A program made the position numbers and the translations under genes. Shown here one piece after another: positions 1 to 10,936 of a stretch of 64,000 nt of DNA (position 1 is the first letter of the stretch; the number at the start of each line of letters is the position of its first letter). The notes below the pieces were generated by a model. It ran no database searches and had not been told where the DNA came from. It saw nothing but the letters and a program-made list of their open reading frames with translations. The stretch spans positions 56,913,579 to 56,977,578 of the forward strand of contig CM042088.1 in the NCBI GenBank assembly GCA_023512835.1. Direction: 5' to 3'. The DNA comes from Taxillus chinensis (taxonomy: Eukaryota > Streptophyta > Magnoliopsida > Santalales > Loranthaceae).

Positions 1-357
1 AGGATCACATACAAGTTGTCCTGATATGAACATAATGCATCTTGAGGTGGAGAACCTATAGAGGATCACAGATAAGCTATCCTGATATGAATAGGTTGCA
101 TTATACATTTGGATCTTGTTTGGGATTGTGGTAAACATGCTTAGTCTTGTTGTGGATAGGTTGTTCTAGAGATGTGAGCTACTGGTGATCCTTTGGGATT
201 ATGGGGGACATATTGAATCTTGATGTGGATAGGATGCCCTGATGTGATGTAGTGCTTGTGATTGTGATAGGAGGATGAGGCTACCGATGACAAGTGGCAG
301 AGGCCCCTGAGATGCTATTTTGGTATGCCATGGAGTTGGGCGACATGCTACGGCTTG
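1..357 (+). repeat. Old LTR 'I', left part (outermost layer of nest)
   Basis: No credible coding potential. Phrases such as 'aggatcac..aagttgtcctgat' recur in diverged form in the LTR of element A (near 2260-2285), so this looks like an old LTR of a related Ty3/Gypsy family. It is cut at 357 by element A and resumes at 16229; the 5-bp GCTTG at 353-357 is repeated at 16229-16233. The true start lies outside the window. Confidence 0.55.
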
Positions 358-692
358 TGTAAAGACTCGTATTTGGGTAGTTTTGAGAGATAGTCATTCT
401 ATGGGAATGTAACTATCTGGACGGTAGTGTAGCCGTCGATGTGAGCATTTTGACTGTACTTGGGCCCGATTTCGAGTCGGGGCCCCGTTTGACCCGATTG
501 TTGACTTTTTGGGGTTTATTGGTTGACTTTGCGTTTGAGCAGTCATTTGAGTGTGATAATATCTGAACAGTGTTGTGCTCGTTATTTCGAGCGTTTTGAC
601 AGTAATTTGACTCAATTTGGAGTTCGTGACCTCGGGAGGTCAATTATTGCGTTCGGGTCAATTATTGCTGGGAGGCCAATTATTGGCAACGG

Positions 693-703
693 TATATATA
701 TAA
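693..703 (+). promoter_or_regulatory. Candidate TATA box in the LTR of A
   Basis: TATATATATAA lies about 335 bp into the LTR and just upstream of the GA tract. It is conserved in the 3' LTR (about 8607-8617) and in solo LTR J on the minus strand. This position suits the U3/R boundary of a plant LTR, but no transcript evidence is available. Confidence 0.45.
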
Positions 704-757
704 TTAAGAACTGCCTTATATCTTTAATTGCCAATTATTGATACGTGCATATTTGAG

Positions 758-760
<3 letters not shown>

Positions 761-820
<60 letters not shown>
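761..820 (+). repeat. (GA)30 microsatellite in the LTR
   Basis: Sixty bases of pure GA repeat shortly downstream of the TATA-like stretch. The 3' LTR copy is longer (about 34 units from 8677). The minus-strand relatives E and J carry the complementary CT tract, so the tract is an ancestral feature of this LTR family. Confidence 0.97.
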
Positions 821-824
<4 letters not shown>

Positions 825-1212
825 GAAGAGCGTAGAGCTTTCTTGGCGATTTTGGGGCGATTGGAGCTCGTGGATCGCAAATAATCTTCCAGGTAGGTGT
901 CCTTAACTGTCTTATTTCGATCCTATCTCTGAATATGTGATCTGTGGATGTATGAGTGTGTATTTTATGAGGGTTGCGAAGTCAACCATGGAAGTCTAGA
1001 TTTAGATCTAGATGAATATATGATTTGTGTGTATTTCTGCTGTTATTGTGCGAATTAGAGGCGTTTAGGACGCGTTTTGAGGTAAATATCGCAGTTTATT
1101 GTGTAAAACATGTGTTTATGAGTGTCTGGGGGTCACTGGGTTGCTTCCAGACGAAGAACAGGCCAAAAACGATGATGAACAGTACCCTGGGCGAGTTTTA
1201 GAGTCGACGGAC

Positions 1213-1331
1213 CAGTCAGCAGCTATGGAGTCAGCAGCTGTGGAGTCAGCAGCTTCGTAGTCAGCAGCTATGGAGTCAGCAGCTATGGAGTCAGCAGCTG
1301 TGGAGTCAGCAGCTATGGAGTCGGCAACTTA
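1213..1331 (+). repeat. 15-bp minisatellite in the LTR of A
   Basis: About eight tandem copies of a 15-mer AGTCAGCAGCTATGG with A/G variation at one position. The 3' LTR counterpart (about 14650-14757) has many single-base deletions, so this array evolves quickly. Confidence 0.9.
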
Positions 1332-1332
1332 G

Positions 1333-1530
1333 TTAGTCCGGATCAGTAGTCCGGAGGAGTTAGTCCGGATCAGTAGTCCGGAGGAGTTAGTCCGGATCAG
1401 TAGTCCGGAGTAGTTAGTCCGGAGGAGTTAGTCCGGAGTAGTTAGTCCGGATCAGTAGTCCGGAGTAGTTAGTCCGGATCAGTAGTCCGGAGTGGTTAGT
1501 CTGGATCAGTAGTCCGGAGTAATCAGTCCG
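1333..1530 (+). repeat. AGTCCGGA-rich minisatellite in the LTR of A
   Basis: Tandem variants of TTAGTCCGGATCAGTAGTCC and TTAGTCCGGAG. The core octamer TAGTCCGG recurs about fifteen times. The counterpart in the 3' LTR is at about 14762-14960, and minus-strand versions exist in J (41335-41510). CCGG cores make it rich in CpG. Confidence 0.9.
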
Positions 1531-1640
1531 CAGCATCAAATCCGTAGTAGTGAAACAGTGATCCGTAGCATCAGTCCGGAGCATCAAATCCGTAGGAGTG
1601 AAACAGTGTTCCGCAGCAGTGCAACTGCACTGCACTGGAC

Positions 1641-1694
1641 ATTTACATTGTAAACCATTATGCCTAAGTATTATACTTAAGTTACAATGTAAAT
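1641..1694. repeat. Inverted repeat / hairpin in the LTR of A
   Basis: ATTTACATTGTAA at 1641-1653 is the exact reverse complement of TTACAATGTAAAT at 1682-1694. The loop holds a second small palindrome, TAAGTAT/ATACTTA (1665-1679). The same structure is kept in the 3' LTR (about 15077-15130) and in J, and with extra loop sequence in E. Confidence 0.85.
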
Positions 1695-2799
1695 AACGAA
1701 ATACCCCCCATTTGGATTCAAAGAAAAATACTAGAAAAATTAATTCCCACTATTTCAAAATGTGAAAATTTGGAATTTAGTGTAAAATCTCGAAAAAAAC
1801 CCAAAAGTTCGTAGTGGTGAGTTTTTTGAAAGTGGGGTTAGACATCTCGAAAAAATCCCCAAAAATCAGATTATCTTATTTATGCTATGGGAACTCAATG
1901 CCGGGACTTTTAATTTCAAGAAAATAGGCTTGCTATGAGTACTTCCTTCATAAATCAAGGGTTGAGGATTTACTTGTGAAAGACCGGCTACAATTCTAAA
2001 GGAAATGTTGAGAATCACATGCCATACTAATGTTAGTATGTTGATGTGAGGTATTGGGGCATGGACTTCGTGACTTGTTTGGGTTCTCACCGTGATGCAC
2101 CGATGGTGCTATGTGGTTGACGTGGCGGCATATGCACCGATGGCAGGCCTGTGTGGCGATCGTGGCCGGGCATACCGCGCCGTGGACAGGCTAAGACCTG
2201 AGTTGAGCCGTTGAGCTCGTGGAGCTAGGGCCGAGCGCCCCGAGCCGGGATCCCATGGAGGATCGTGGACAAGTTGTCCTGATGTTTGTTGCAAGTTGAG
2301 TCCTGATGATTGTGCACACTACACGGTGCACGAGTACACCGAGCATATAGTATAGACTTATATGTGTTGCATGATGTGGAGTGTTAGGGTCACCTACGAG
2401 CTTGTCGCTCACCCCTACTTGTTGTTTACCCTTTTCAGGTGTGACCCGAGACTAGTGGAGGACTTTCTTCCAGGAGGACGCCCACTACTCGATGTATGAT
2501 ACGATTATATTCGTATTGTTTTATATGATATCCCGGACATGGGTCCGTGGACGATTGTATTTGCATACTGTATGATGTGATGTCTGTATGATTGTTTGAC
2601 TCTTTGTATGCATGATGATATATGGGAAAGTACGGGATTACCCTTGATGTATGACTGTACAGGGTTGCATATTTGAGACAAAGACCCGCAGTGTAGTCTC
2701 TATTGGTGCTAGTCACCAACCCCTTGACCTTTCGGGTGCGGGCAAGGGGAAGTCATGTACCCGGTTCCGGGTTCCCTGGAATTCGGGGGCGTGACAAGT

Positions 2800-2810
2800 T
2801 GGTATCGAGC
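2800..2810 (+). promoter_or_regulatory. Primer-binding site of element A (tRNA-Met type)
   Basis: TGGTATCGAGC begins three bases after the 5' LTR end. It matches the usual plant initiator-Met PBS TGGTATCAGAGC with one base missing. Confidence 0.8.
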
Positions 2811-3234
2811 ATGGTCTAGTGGACCTAGGTTAGTGAGGGGGTGGTTAATTGATTCCATGTGACTTGGAAAACCGTAGGGAGGGCACCTGATCAACGCAGT
2901 CCTTACATGTATTCTAGGTTATTTTGGTGTCGGTTAGATCATCCTAGGAGCATACATGGGGATGGGGTGCATTGCTAGTGGTATGATTGTGTTCATATAG
3001 GGCACTAGCTTGTCTTTGTGTGTGATGTGCTCGTATGTGGTGCCAGGGATGGCACATGGCCGTGAGAGCCAGGACTTGATTGTGGTGTACCCCGAGGGGT
3101 GACATGATGCTATATGCATGGTATGGACCTACGGGTCGTGTGGTGAGAACCTACAGTCGGTTGTGCCTTTGATGGTCGTTTGTCTTAGCGGTGCTAGTAT
3201 TGATCATTTGTTGTTTGTTGTTGTGGCCGGTGTG

Positions 3235-4100
3235 ATGGCACCACCGAGGAGGGTTGTCCGAGGCCAGGGTCCGGCAGAGGAGCCCACGATAGAGTCGGGG
3301 CACCAGGGGCGGCAAAGCCCGCAGCCAGGGTCGTCGGCTCCCGTTATGGGACCTGATTTGACGCAGTGTTGATTCGGTTGCGGGAGGCCATGCAGGATAT
3401 GCAGGGCTCGATGAGAGATATGGCTAGAGAGGTGGATGAGTGAAGAGGCAACAGCGGCCTCGGCGGCCACCACGGCCTCGAAGAGCAGGAGACGAGGGTG
3501 GTGCGGGATGTGCACCGGCAAGAGGTCGTGATAGAGCCAGACGACGAGGAGTGGATTGGGCCGCACGTTTTTGAAACATGCACCCAGGACTTTTGAAGAT
3601 GGTTCACGGCCTGAGGTAGCCGAGGACCGGATTAGATGGACGAGAGGACATCTTTGAGATGATTGGGGTGCCGGATGAGGAGCGGGTGCACGTGGCGACG
3701 CACTATTTGTTGGGTATCCCACGCAGGTGGTGGGAATCCACTAGAGCTGTCCATGGCGATCGAGATGAGCTGGAGAGAGTTTGTTGAGCGCTTCTTTGGG
3801 GAGTATTTTCCCAGGCTCGTTGCGGTATGCTCGACGTAGAGAGTATTATGAGCTTGTGCAAGGGTAGCATGACTATGGGGGAGTATGTGCAGGCCTTCAC
3901 GGATTTGGGGCGGTTTGCTCCTGGAGTCTTGGGAAAAGGAAGGCCGGAAGACGCAGGACTTCATTCAGGGCTTGAGGCCATCTTTGAAAAGACAACTGGA
4001 ACCGATGCGGTTGACCGGCTACCGGGAGGCGGTCGACAAGGCGCTCATTATTGAGCGAGGTCGGGATCAGGCGAGAGCCCGAGGTCGGGCGGTTCGGTAG
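3235..4100 (+). pseudogene. Element A gag, N-terminal and capsid part, broken
   Basis: Structural polyprotein that would form the virus-like particle. Reading starts at the ATG at 3235 (MAPPRRVVRG) and stops at 3372 after 45 codons. Later capsid-like pieces appear in other frames: MLDVESIMSLCKGSMTMGEY at 3827 and FIQGLRPSLKRQLEPM further on, which ends at 4100. At least three frame changes and an internal stop separate them. The first ATG lies 425 bp after the PBS, normal for this group. The zinc-knuckle part continues in the next feature. This is clearly a decayed gag; exact breakpoints need alignment to an intact relative. Confidence 0.7.
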
Positions 4101-4120
4101 GTTCGAGTAAGAAGAGACAG

Positions 4121-5008
4121 GTGGGGAGAGCGGTGCTCCTCGGCCTGAGAGAGGAGGCAGGTGCGAGAGGGTTTCCGGCCAGGCGGTGGGCCCCCGGGAG
4201 AGTTCGGCCCGACGGGAGGCCAGGGACCTGTTGGAGTTGTGGTTTGGCCGGGCATGTCTCGAGAGACTGCCCAAGGAAAAAGATGACCTGTTTCCGATGC
4301 GGGAAAGTAGGGCATGGAGCTAGGGAATGTGTTACCCTTAGCTCAACCAGCAGTGTAGGCCCTCGTCCGAGAGATCACGGACAGAGGAGTGGGGCTCCGT
4401 CTCAGAGGTCAGTGCTGCCGGCACAGAGCACGCAGACGCGACCTGCGGTACAGCAGCCTCAGCGGGAGGCACAGGGTCATGTTGATCAGCGGGGCAAGGC
4501 CCCAATGGGCCAGGCTAGTGGCAGTGGACCACGAGGGAGGACTTTTGCCCTTACCAGTAGAGAGGCAGAGGTTCCACCAGTGGACGAGGCAGGAGCAGGA
4601 CCTTCAGTGGTGAGAGGTACCATTATCATTTCTCATACTATCTGTTCAGTTTTGATTGATACTGGTGCTACCCATTCTTTTATTTCGTATGCTACGGTGG
4701 TTGGATTAGAGTTAGACCAGGAGACAGTGAGTCAGTCTCTGATGGTTGCTTCACCTTTGGGTGGAATTGTGATACTTGAGAGTATCTGTCGTGCTTGTCA
4801 GGTAACACTTGGGGGTGTTAACCTGATGTGTGATTTGTATGTCATGGAGTTAGATGATTTTGATGTTATCCTGGGTATGGATTGGTTGGTCTCCGTGGAG
4901 GCCAAGATTGATTGTTTTCGACGGCGTGTGACGTTCCTCACACCAAAGGGCACGCGGGGTGTCTTTGTGGTGAGTGGACCGAGGAGGCATGCAGGTCGGG
5001 ACCTTTGA
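4121..5008 (+). pseudogene. Element A gag nucleocapsid zinc knuckles plus aspartic protease
   Basis: A 295-codon open frame covering the end of gag and the protease. Two CX2CX4HX4C knuckles are visible at about residues 37-50 (CWSCGLAGHVSRDC) and 56-69 (CFRCGKVGHGAREC); they bind element RNA. The linker between about residues 70 and 165 is Gln/Arg/Pro-rich. The retropepsin active site is LIDTGATHSFI (about residue 177, catalytic Asp in DTG), and the flap/C-terminal motif is VILGMDWL. The frame itself looks intact through the protease, but it is out of frame with the upstream gag and with the downstream RT. Two knuckles, rather than one, is a Tekay-like trait. Confidence 0.82.
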
Positions 5009-5088
5009 GGCATGGGTGGGGTGATGTGACCCACCGGTTAGCCAGCCTTGACGTTGGTTGACGGGGAGGAGAGAGGGGAAAGGCTGTT

Positions 5089-6041
5089 TTGCCACTCATT
5101 GTAGATCAGTTCCCGGATGTGTTTCCCGAGGACTTGGTCAGCTTGCCACCCGTGAGGGAGGTGGAGTTTTCAATCGAGTTGTTGCCAGGGACAACACCGA
5201 TCAGGTTAGCGGCCTACAGGATGGCACCGACAGAGCTTAGAGAGCTCAAGAGACAGATAGATGATCTATTGGCACGAGGCTTTATCAGGCGGAGTAGCTC
5301 ACCGTGGGGCGCTCCAGTGTTGTTCGCCAAGAAGGCGGATGGTTCACTTCGGCTGTGTATAGACTATCGGAAGCTGAACCAGGTGACTGTGAAGAACAGG
5401 TATCCATTGCCGAGGATTGATGACCTGTTCGATCAGTTTCGAGGTGCGAGATGGTTTTCCAAGATAGACTTAAGATCTGGATACCATCAGTTGAGGGTTA
5501 GGGAGGCAGATATCCCAAAGACCGCATTCAGTTGTCGCTATGGGCATTATGAGTGGCTTGTGATGCCGTTTGGGCTCACGAATGCTCCAGGCGTGTTTAT
5601 GGGATTGATGAACCAGGTGTTCGCTCCATATTTAGATATGTTTGTTGTGGTGTTCATCGACGATATCTTGGTCTATTCAGCGACCAAGAGGGAGCATGAG
5701 GAGCATTTGCGGGTTGTGTTGCAGACCTTGCGGGAGCATCGGTTGTATGCGAAGTTCACGAAATGTGACTTCGATTGCAACAGGTGCACTTCTTGGGGCA
5801 TGTGGTATCTTCGGAGGGTATCACAGTGGATCCTGAGAAGATTGAGGCGATCATGTCATGGAAGAGGCCCACGAATGTGTTTGAAATTCGTAGCTTCCTT
5901 GGTTTGGCAGGCTATTATCGGAGGTTCGTGGAGGATTTTTCTCGGTTGGCAGCTCCTATGACACACTTGACTAGGAAGGGAGTTCCTTTCATTTGGTCCG
6001 ATGCGTGTGAGAGTGCTTTCATGGAGCCAAGGCACGATTGA
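5089..6041 (+). pseudogene. Element A reverse transcriptase
   Basis: RT copies element RNA into cDNA. The frame from 5089 covers the whole palm: [55 protein letters not shown], and the catalytic [12 protein letters not shown] (FIDD version of YXDD) at about 5643-5678. A frameshift near 5775 moves the thumb/connection into another frame ([32 protein letters not shown]), which stops at 6041. Catalytic residues are intact, so inactivation is by frameshift. Confidence 0.88.
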
Positions 6042-6460
6042 CCTCAGGTACCTATCTTGATTCTCCCACAGGAGGGTGTGCCTTTTGAGGTGTATTGTGA
6101 TGCTTCCAGGGTGGGACTTGGTTGTGTGTTGATGCAGACTCGGCAGGTGATTGCTTATGGATCTAGGCAGTTGAGACCACATGAGCAAACTATCCCACGC
6201 ATGATTTGGAGTTGGCTGCAGTGATCTTTGCTTTAAAGAGCTGGCAACATTATCTCCTTGGGGAGAAATTTGTGGTGTATACGGACCACAAGAGCTTGCG
6301 ATATATCTTCTCTCAACGAGACTTGAACCTTAGGCGAGACGGTGGGTGGAGTACCTGCAACAGTTTCAGTTTGATATGATGTACACCCCTGGGAAGGGTA
6401 ATGTGGTGGCAGATGCTCTGAGTAGGAAGAGCAGGGCCATAGTGGCCCATTGTGCCATTA
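6042..6460 (+). pseudogene. Element A RNase H domain, fragmented
   Basis: RNase H removes the RNA strand of the cDNA hybrid. Visible pieces are [16 protein letters not shown] (first catalytic Asp context) near 6090-6135, [11 protein letters not shown] near 6155, a [15 protein letters not shown] stretch near 6279, and YTPGKGNVVADALSRK at about 6382-6429. These lie in different frames and stops occur near 6040 and 6225, so the domain is broken. Confidence 0.72.
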
Positions 6461-6668
6461 AAGAATGGGAGATGATGGGACATTTGGCAGCGATGAGGTT
6501 GCAGATGGTGACCAGTGGGGGACGAGGGACCCTCAGTGTTGTTGTTGCGGTCCCTGAATTGCGGCACAGGATCATAGAGGATCGGCTAGGGGACATTGAT
6601 TGTGAGGTCATTAGGGACAGGGTTCGGGCCGGGCGGACATCTTCGACTGGACCGAGGATGCAGAGCAC

Positions 6669-7963
6669 GTGCTGCGGTATAGGGGTAGATTGATAGTTCC
6701 CACTTCTCTTCAGGAGGAGGTTCTTCGGGAATTTCACCAGTCGAGGTTAGCTGTACATCCTGGTGGGACCAAGATGTACCATGCCGTGAGGAGGCGAGAT
6801 TGGTGGCCAGGCCTGAAGAAGGTCGTTGCTGATTTTGTGAGGAGGTGTTTGACCTGTCGCAGGTCAAGGCGAGCACCCGAGATCAGTGGTGAGTTGCAAT
6901 CATTGCCAGGTGCCGAGTGGAAATGGGACCACGTGACCATGGATTTTGTCACTTGGACTTCCTCGTTCCGGAGGACACGACACGATATGGGTAGTTGTCG
7001 ACCGGTTGACCAAATCGGCACATTTTATTCCGATTCGAGAGACAGACCCAGTGAGGACTTTGGGACAGAGGTATATTGATGTTATTGTGCGGTTGCATGG
7101 AGTCCCATTGTCTATTGTATCTGATCGGGATGCGAGGTTCACATCTCGGTTTTGGAGACGATTGCGCGAGCCTTGGGTACTAGGGTGAACCTCGGTCTGA
7201 CCTTTCACCCGCAGACGGATGGTCGATCGGAGCGGACGATTCAGACGCTCGAGGATATGTTGCGTGCCTGTGTCCTAGATTTTGGAGGTTGTTGGGAGAC
7301 TCACCTTCCTTTGGTGGAGTTCTCTTACAACAACGGTTATCGAGCCACGATTGGGATGGCTCCATATGAGGCGCCGTATGGGCGGCCTTGTAGATCACCC
7401 TTGTGTTGGGCACGGACTGGAGAGACAGCGGTTCTCGGTCCCGATATGGTTCGAGAAACCACGGAGATAGTGCGGCTGATTCGACAACTGATGCGACACA
7501 GCACGAGTAGGCGAGAGTCCTACGCAGACCGAGGCGTCAACCTTTGCGGTTTGAGGTGGGTGACCGTGTATTTTTGCGGGTTTCACCGCGTCGAGGGCAT
7601 CGGAGGTTTGGACGTGGATCCAAACTTTCCCCTCGTTTTGTGGGGCCATTTGAGATTGTTGCCACCGTGGGCGCAGTGGCTTATCGGCTAGCTTTGCCAC
7701 CGGAGTTGGCTCGAGTACATGATGTGTTCCATGTGTCTCGGTTGCGACGGCATCACCCGGATCCTTCTCATGTGTTGGACTATCGCGAGATAGACTTGGC
7801 TGACGATGGTGCCGTTGTTGAGATGCCGGCACAGATTTTGGACAGGCGGGACCAGGTCTTGCGGGGCAAGACAATCCCACTAGTTCGGGTGTTATGGCGA
7901 CACCGAGGCATGGAGGAGCAGACTTGGGAAAAAGAGAGCCAGGATGCGGGTTCTTCATCCTGA
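6669..7963 (+). pseudogene. Element A integrase with chromodomain-like C terminus, broken
   Basis: Integrase inserts the cDNA into the genome. The zinc-binding HHCC region is at about 6735-6870 (HQSRLAVHPGGTKMYH ... CLTC). The core has Asp in VTMDFV (about 6937), Asp in [14 protein letters not shown] (about 7114) and Glu in DGRSERTIQ (about 7216). The frame changes near 6945, 7150 and 7545. The last frame (7544-7963) holds the [16 protein letters not shown] motif and the tail [19 protein letters not shown], which resembles the diverged chromodomain of chromoviruses that reads histone marks. Catalytic residues remain; the frameshifts abolish a full product. Confidence 0.85.
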
Positions 7964-8259
7964 GCTGTTCGAGGACGATCGGTCCCGAGGTGGGGAGGAT
8001 GTGAGGACCTTCCCTGAGGTATGAGTTATGTTTTATGCGTTTGTTTTTCATATGTTGTTTGAGATGTGGTTTAGCTTGTTATTGGTTGGCATCCTGGCAT
8101 CGTGTGAGCCTTTTTGGCTTGTTGTGAGTTGCATTGCACTGTGTGGTTGGTGATCATGTTGATGATCATATTTTTGTGTCTTGTTGTTGTGCGGTGCTTG
8201 AGCTTGGATTTTGCTATGTCTTTTGGGCTTGTGTTTTATTTTCGAGGACGAAAAGTCCT
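7964..8259 (+). other. Non-coding 3' spacer of element A
   Basis: About 300 bp between the end of integrase and the polypurine tract. Only incidental short ORFs are seen. It contains TTTTCGAGGACGAAAAGTCC (8240-8259), resembling the 'cgaggacgaa' sequence commonly found before chromovirus PPTs. Confidence 0.6.
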
Positions 8260-8272
8260 AAGGTGGGGAGGA
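8260..8272 (+). promoter_or_regulatory. Polypurine tract of element A
   Basis: AAGGTGGGGAGGA ends exactly at the 3' LTR boundary and would prime plus-strand DNA synthesis. Confidence 0.85.
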
Positions 8273-8673
8273 TGTAAAGACTCGTATTTGGGTAGTTTTG
8301 AGAGATAGTCATTCTATGGGAATGTAACTATCTGGACGGTAGTGTAGCCGTCGATGTGAGCATTTTGACTGTACTTGGGCCCGATTTCGAGTCGGGGCCC
8401 CATTTGACCCGATTGTTGACTTTTTGGGGTTTATTGGTTGACTTTGCGTTTGAGCAGTCATTTGAGTGTGATAATATCTGAACAGTATTGTGCTCGTTAT
8501 TTCGAGCGTTTTGACAGTAATTTGACTCAATTTGGAGTTCGTGACCTCGGGAGGTCAATTATTGCGTTCGGGTCAATTATTCTTTGGGAGGCCAATTATT
8601 GGCAACGGTATATATATAATTAAGAACCGCCTTATATCTTTAATTGCCAATTATTGATACGTGCATATTTGAG

Positions 8674-8748
<75 letters not shown>

Positions 8749-9113
8749 GAAGAGCGTAGAGCTTTCTTGGCGATTTTGGGGCGATTGGAGCTCGTGGATC
8801 GCAAATAATCTTCCAGGTAGGTGTCCTTAACTGTCTTATTTCGATCCTATCTCTGAATATGTGATCTGTGGATGTATGAGTGTGTATTTTATGAGGGTTG
8901 CGAAGTCAACCATGGAAGTCTAGATTTAGATCTAGATGAATATATGATTTGTGTGTATTTCGCTTTTTTTGTGCGAATTAGAGGCGTTTAGGACGCGTTT
9001 TGGGGTAAATATCGCAGTTTATTGTGTAAAACATGTGTTTATGAGTGTCCGGGGGTCACCGGGGTTGCTTCCAGACGAAGAACAGGCCAAAAACGATGAT
9101 GAACAGTACCCTG
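8273..9113 (+). repeat. 3' LTR of element A, left part
   Basis: Direct repeat of 358-1189 including TATA-like stretch and GA tract. It is interrupted after 9113 by element B at a point equivalent to 1189 of the 5' LTR. Confidence 0.95.
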
Positions 9114-9498
9114 TGTCACGGGCCGAGGCTTACCCTAGCATACTTAGGCCATTTTGGGGTATTTCCCCTTTGTAAAGTGTTGTACTTAGCTTATAGAGTA
9201 AGTTGTAGAGATTTTAGATTTCGATCATATATGATGTCTCCTGGCGACATAGCCAAAAACGTGTTAACATCTATATGTAGGGGAGTGATGTTGTAAAGCT
9301 TTCAAGCATTCAATACAATCGTTTGTTGCCTTCGTTTAAATCGATCTTCCGCTAAGCGCTTCCCTACACAATTGCTTTACAACGGATCGATGGGTTCCGA
9401 TCCAAATGCGACGAGTTAGGCTGACCTAGCGTTCCTTCGTACGGGTGGGAACTAGGTGCCGCACGGGTTAAGCTGCTATAAAGGCTGACCCCGTGACA
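9114..9498 (+). repeat. 5' LTR of element B
   Basis: 385 bp, matching 14238-14622 except for three transitions (near the start, at about the middle, and near the end). Confidence 0.97.
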
Positions 9499-9500
9499 AG

Positions 9501-9511
9501 TGGTATCGAGC
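9501..9511 (+). promoter_or_regulatory. Primer-binding site of element B (tRNA-Met type)
   Basis: TGGTATCGAGC two bases after the LTR end, the same form as in element A. Confidence 0.8.
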
Positions 9512-9531
9512 ACGGTTGGTGCTAAAGTTCG

Positions 9532-10936
9532 GTGGAACAATCAAAACTTCGAGACGGTGTAAAAATGACAAACGGAGGATCTATTGTCATTAGTGGTGGC
9601 GACCACGAAGGCCGCGACAAGGAGCACCACGCTAAGGAACGGAGGAGAGACAAGTCCGTTTCGAGGGAGACATGTCCGCTGGAGAGTCGACTAGCCAAAT
9701 TGGAGTTGGCGTTAGCCGAACAGATGGAGGTGGTCGAGGAGCACACCGAAAGCATCGAAAAGCTGGACTCGGAGGGGTGAGGAAAGCTATGGGAGGATGC
9801 AAGGGCTTCTCAACTCCGTCATGGACCACATGAACTCTCGATTCGAGGGCTTGAAGGGTTCTCTCATGTCCCAAATCCTGGCGATGCAAGAGGAAATCAA
9901 AGAGATCAAGGCGGATTGGTCTCTCTGTAAGATGGCGGTCACCCAAGGTGGCGTTGGCGGCCATTCCAGCTCCAAAATCGACGTGCCAAAGCCTAAGACC
10001 TATGCTGGGTCAAGGAATGCGAGGGAGTTAGACAACTTCCTCTGGACCATGGAGCAGTACTTCGATGCCTTGAACATTGTCGACGAGGCAAAGAAGGTGA
10101 AGACCGCTCCACTATACTTAGTCGATTCGGCTATGGTGTGGTGGAGGCGACGATATGCCGACAAGGAGTGCGGCCTATGTATTATTGACAATTGGGCGGA
10201 TTTCAAGCGGGAGATCAAGGCCCAGTTCTATCCCCAGAATGCGGAGGACGAGTCCCGGGCGAAACTTCGGCGCCTTACCCACAAAGGCACGGTGCGGGAG
10301 TACGTCCGTGAATTTTCCGAGCTAATATTGGAGATCCCGGATATGTCCGCGAAGGATTCATTATTTTCCTTCATGGACGGATTGCAACAATGGGCGAAGC
10401 TGGAGTTGCAGCGGAGGAATGTGCAGGACCTGGCGTCGGCCATGGCGGTGGCCGAATCACTCATCGAATACAAGAAGCCGGAGAAAACCACCAGTTCTTC
10501 ATCGACTTCCAAGGCGAACAGGTTCCACAAGGAGAAACGTGGGGGAGACAACCGGAGTGAAGGAAAAGGGAGACCCTTCCAACCGTCTAAGGACTTTCGC
10601 CCAAAACACTTTGCGAATGGTTCCAAGGACGGGGAGAAGCCAAGGATCTCCTGTTTCCTTTGTGAAGGCCCTCACAAGGCGTTCGAGTGCCCGAAGCGCT
10701 CCAAGCTCTCCGCGATGATCAATGAAGACGAAGGAGGAGACGCGAGGGATCCAAGACTTGGTTCCTTGCGGCTCCTAAATGCAATCAAGGCGAAGGTGGA
10801 GGTGCCACCATCCGGACGACGAAAGGGGCGCATGTACGTGCTCGCTAAGGCCAACAACCTTGAAACTAAGGCCTTGGTGGACACGGGTGCGACCAACAAC
10901 TTCATCAAGGTTGAAGAAGCTCGTAGACGGGGATAG
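9532..10936 (+). pseudogene. Element B gag with start of protease (one frameshift)
   Basis: Gag packages element RNA. The first frame (9532-9780) is a charged N-terminal coiled-coil-like region (RLAKLELALAEQMEVVEEH). After a frame change near 9780-9797 a 379-codon frame carries the capsid (YFDALNIVDEAKKVKTAPLY, MVWWRRRYADKE, QFYPQNAEDESRAKLRRL, GTVREYVREFSELILEI), a Ser/Lys-rich basic linker, a zinc knuckle CFLCEGPHKAFEC (CX2CX3HX4C, one residue shorter than the usual CX2CX4HX4C) at about 10651, and the protease active site ALVDTGATNNFI at about 10873. It stops at 10936, where another frame change follows. Confidence 0.85.

Larger units (their letters stand above)
358..2796 (+). repeat. 5' LTR of element A
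   Basis: A 2439-bp direct repeat of 8273-9113 plus 14623-16228. Between 358 and 1190 the two copies differ by roughly ten changes plus a microsatellite length difference. The copy contains a TATA-like stretch, a GA microsatellite, two minisatellite arrays and a hairpin, listed separately. The remainder (1700-2796) is non-coding; small ORFs there are incidental. Confidence 0.95.
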
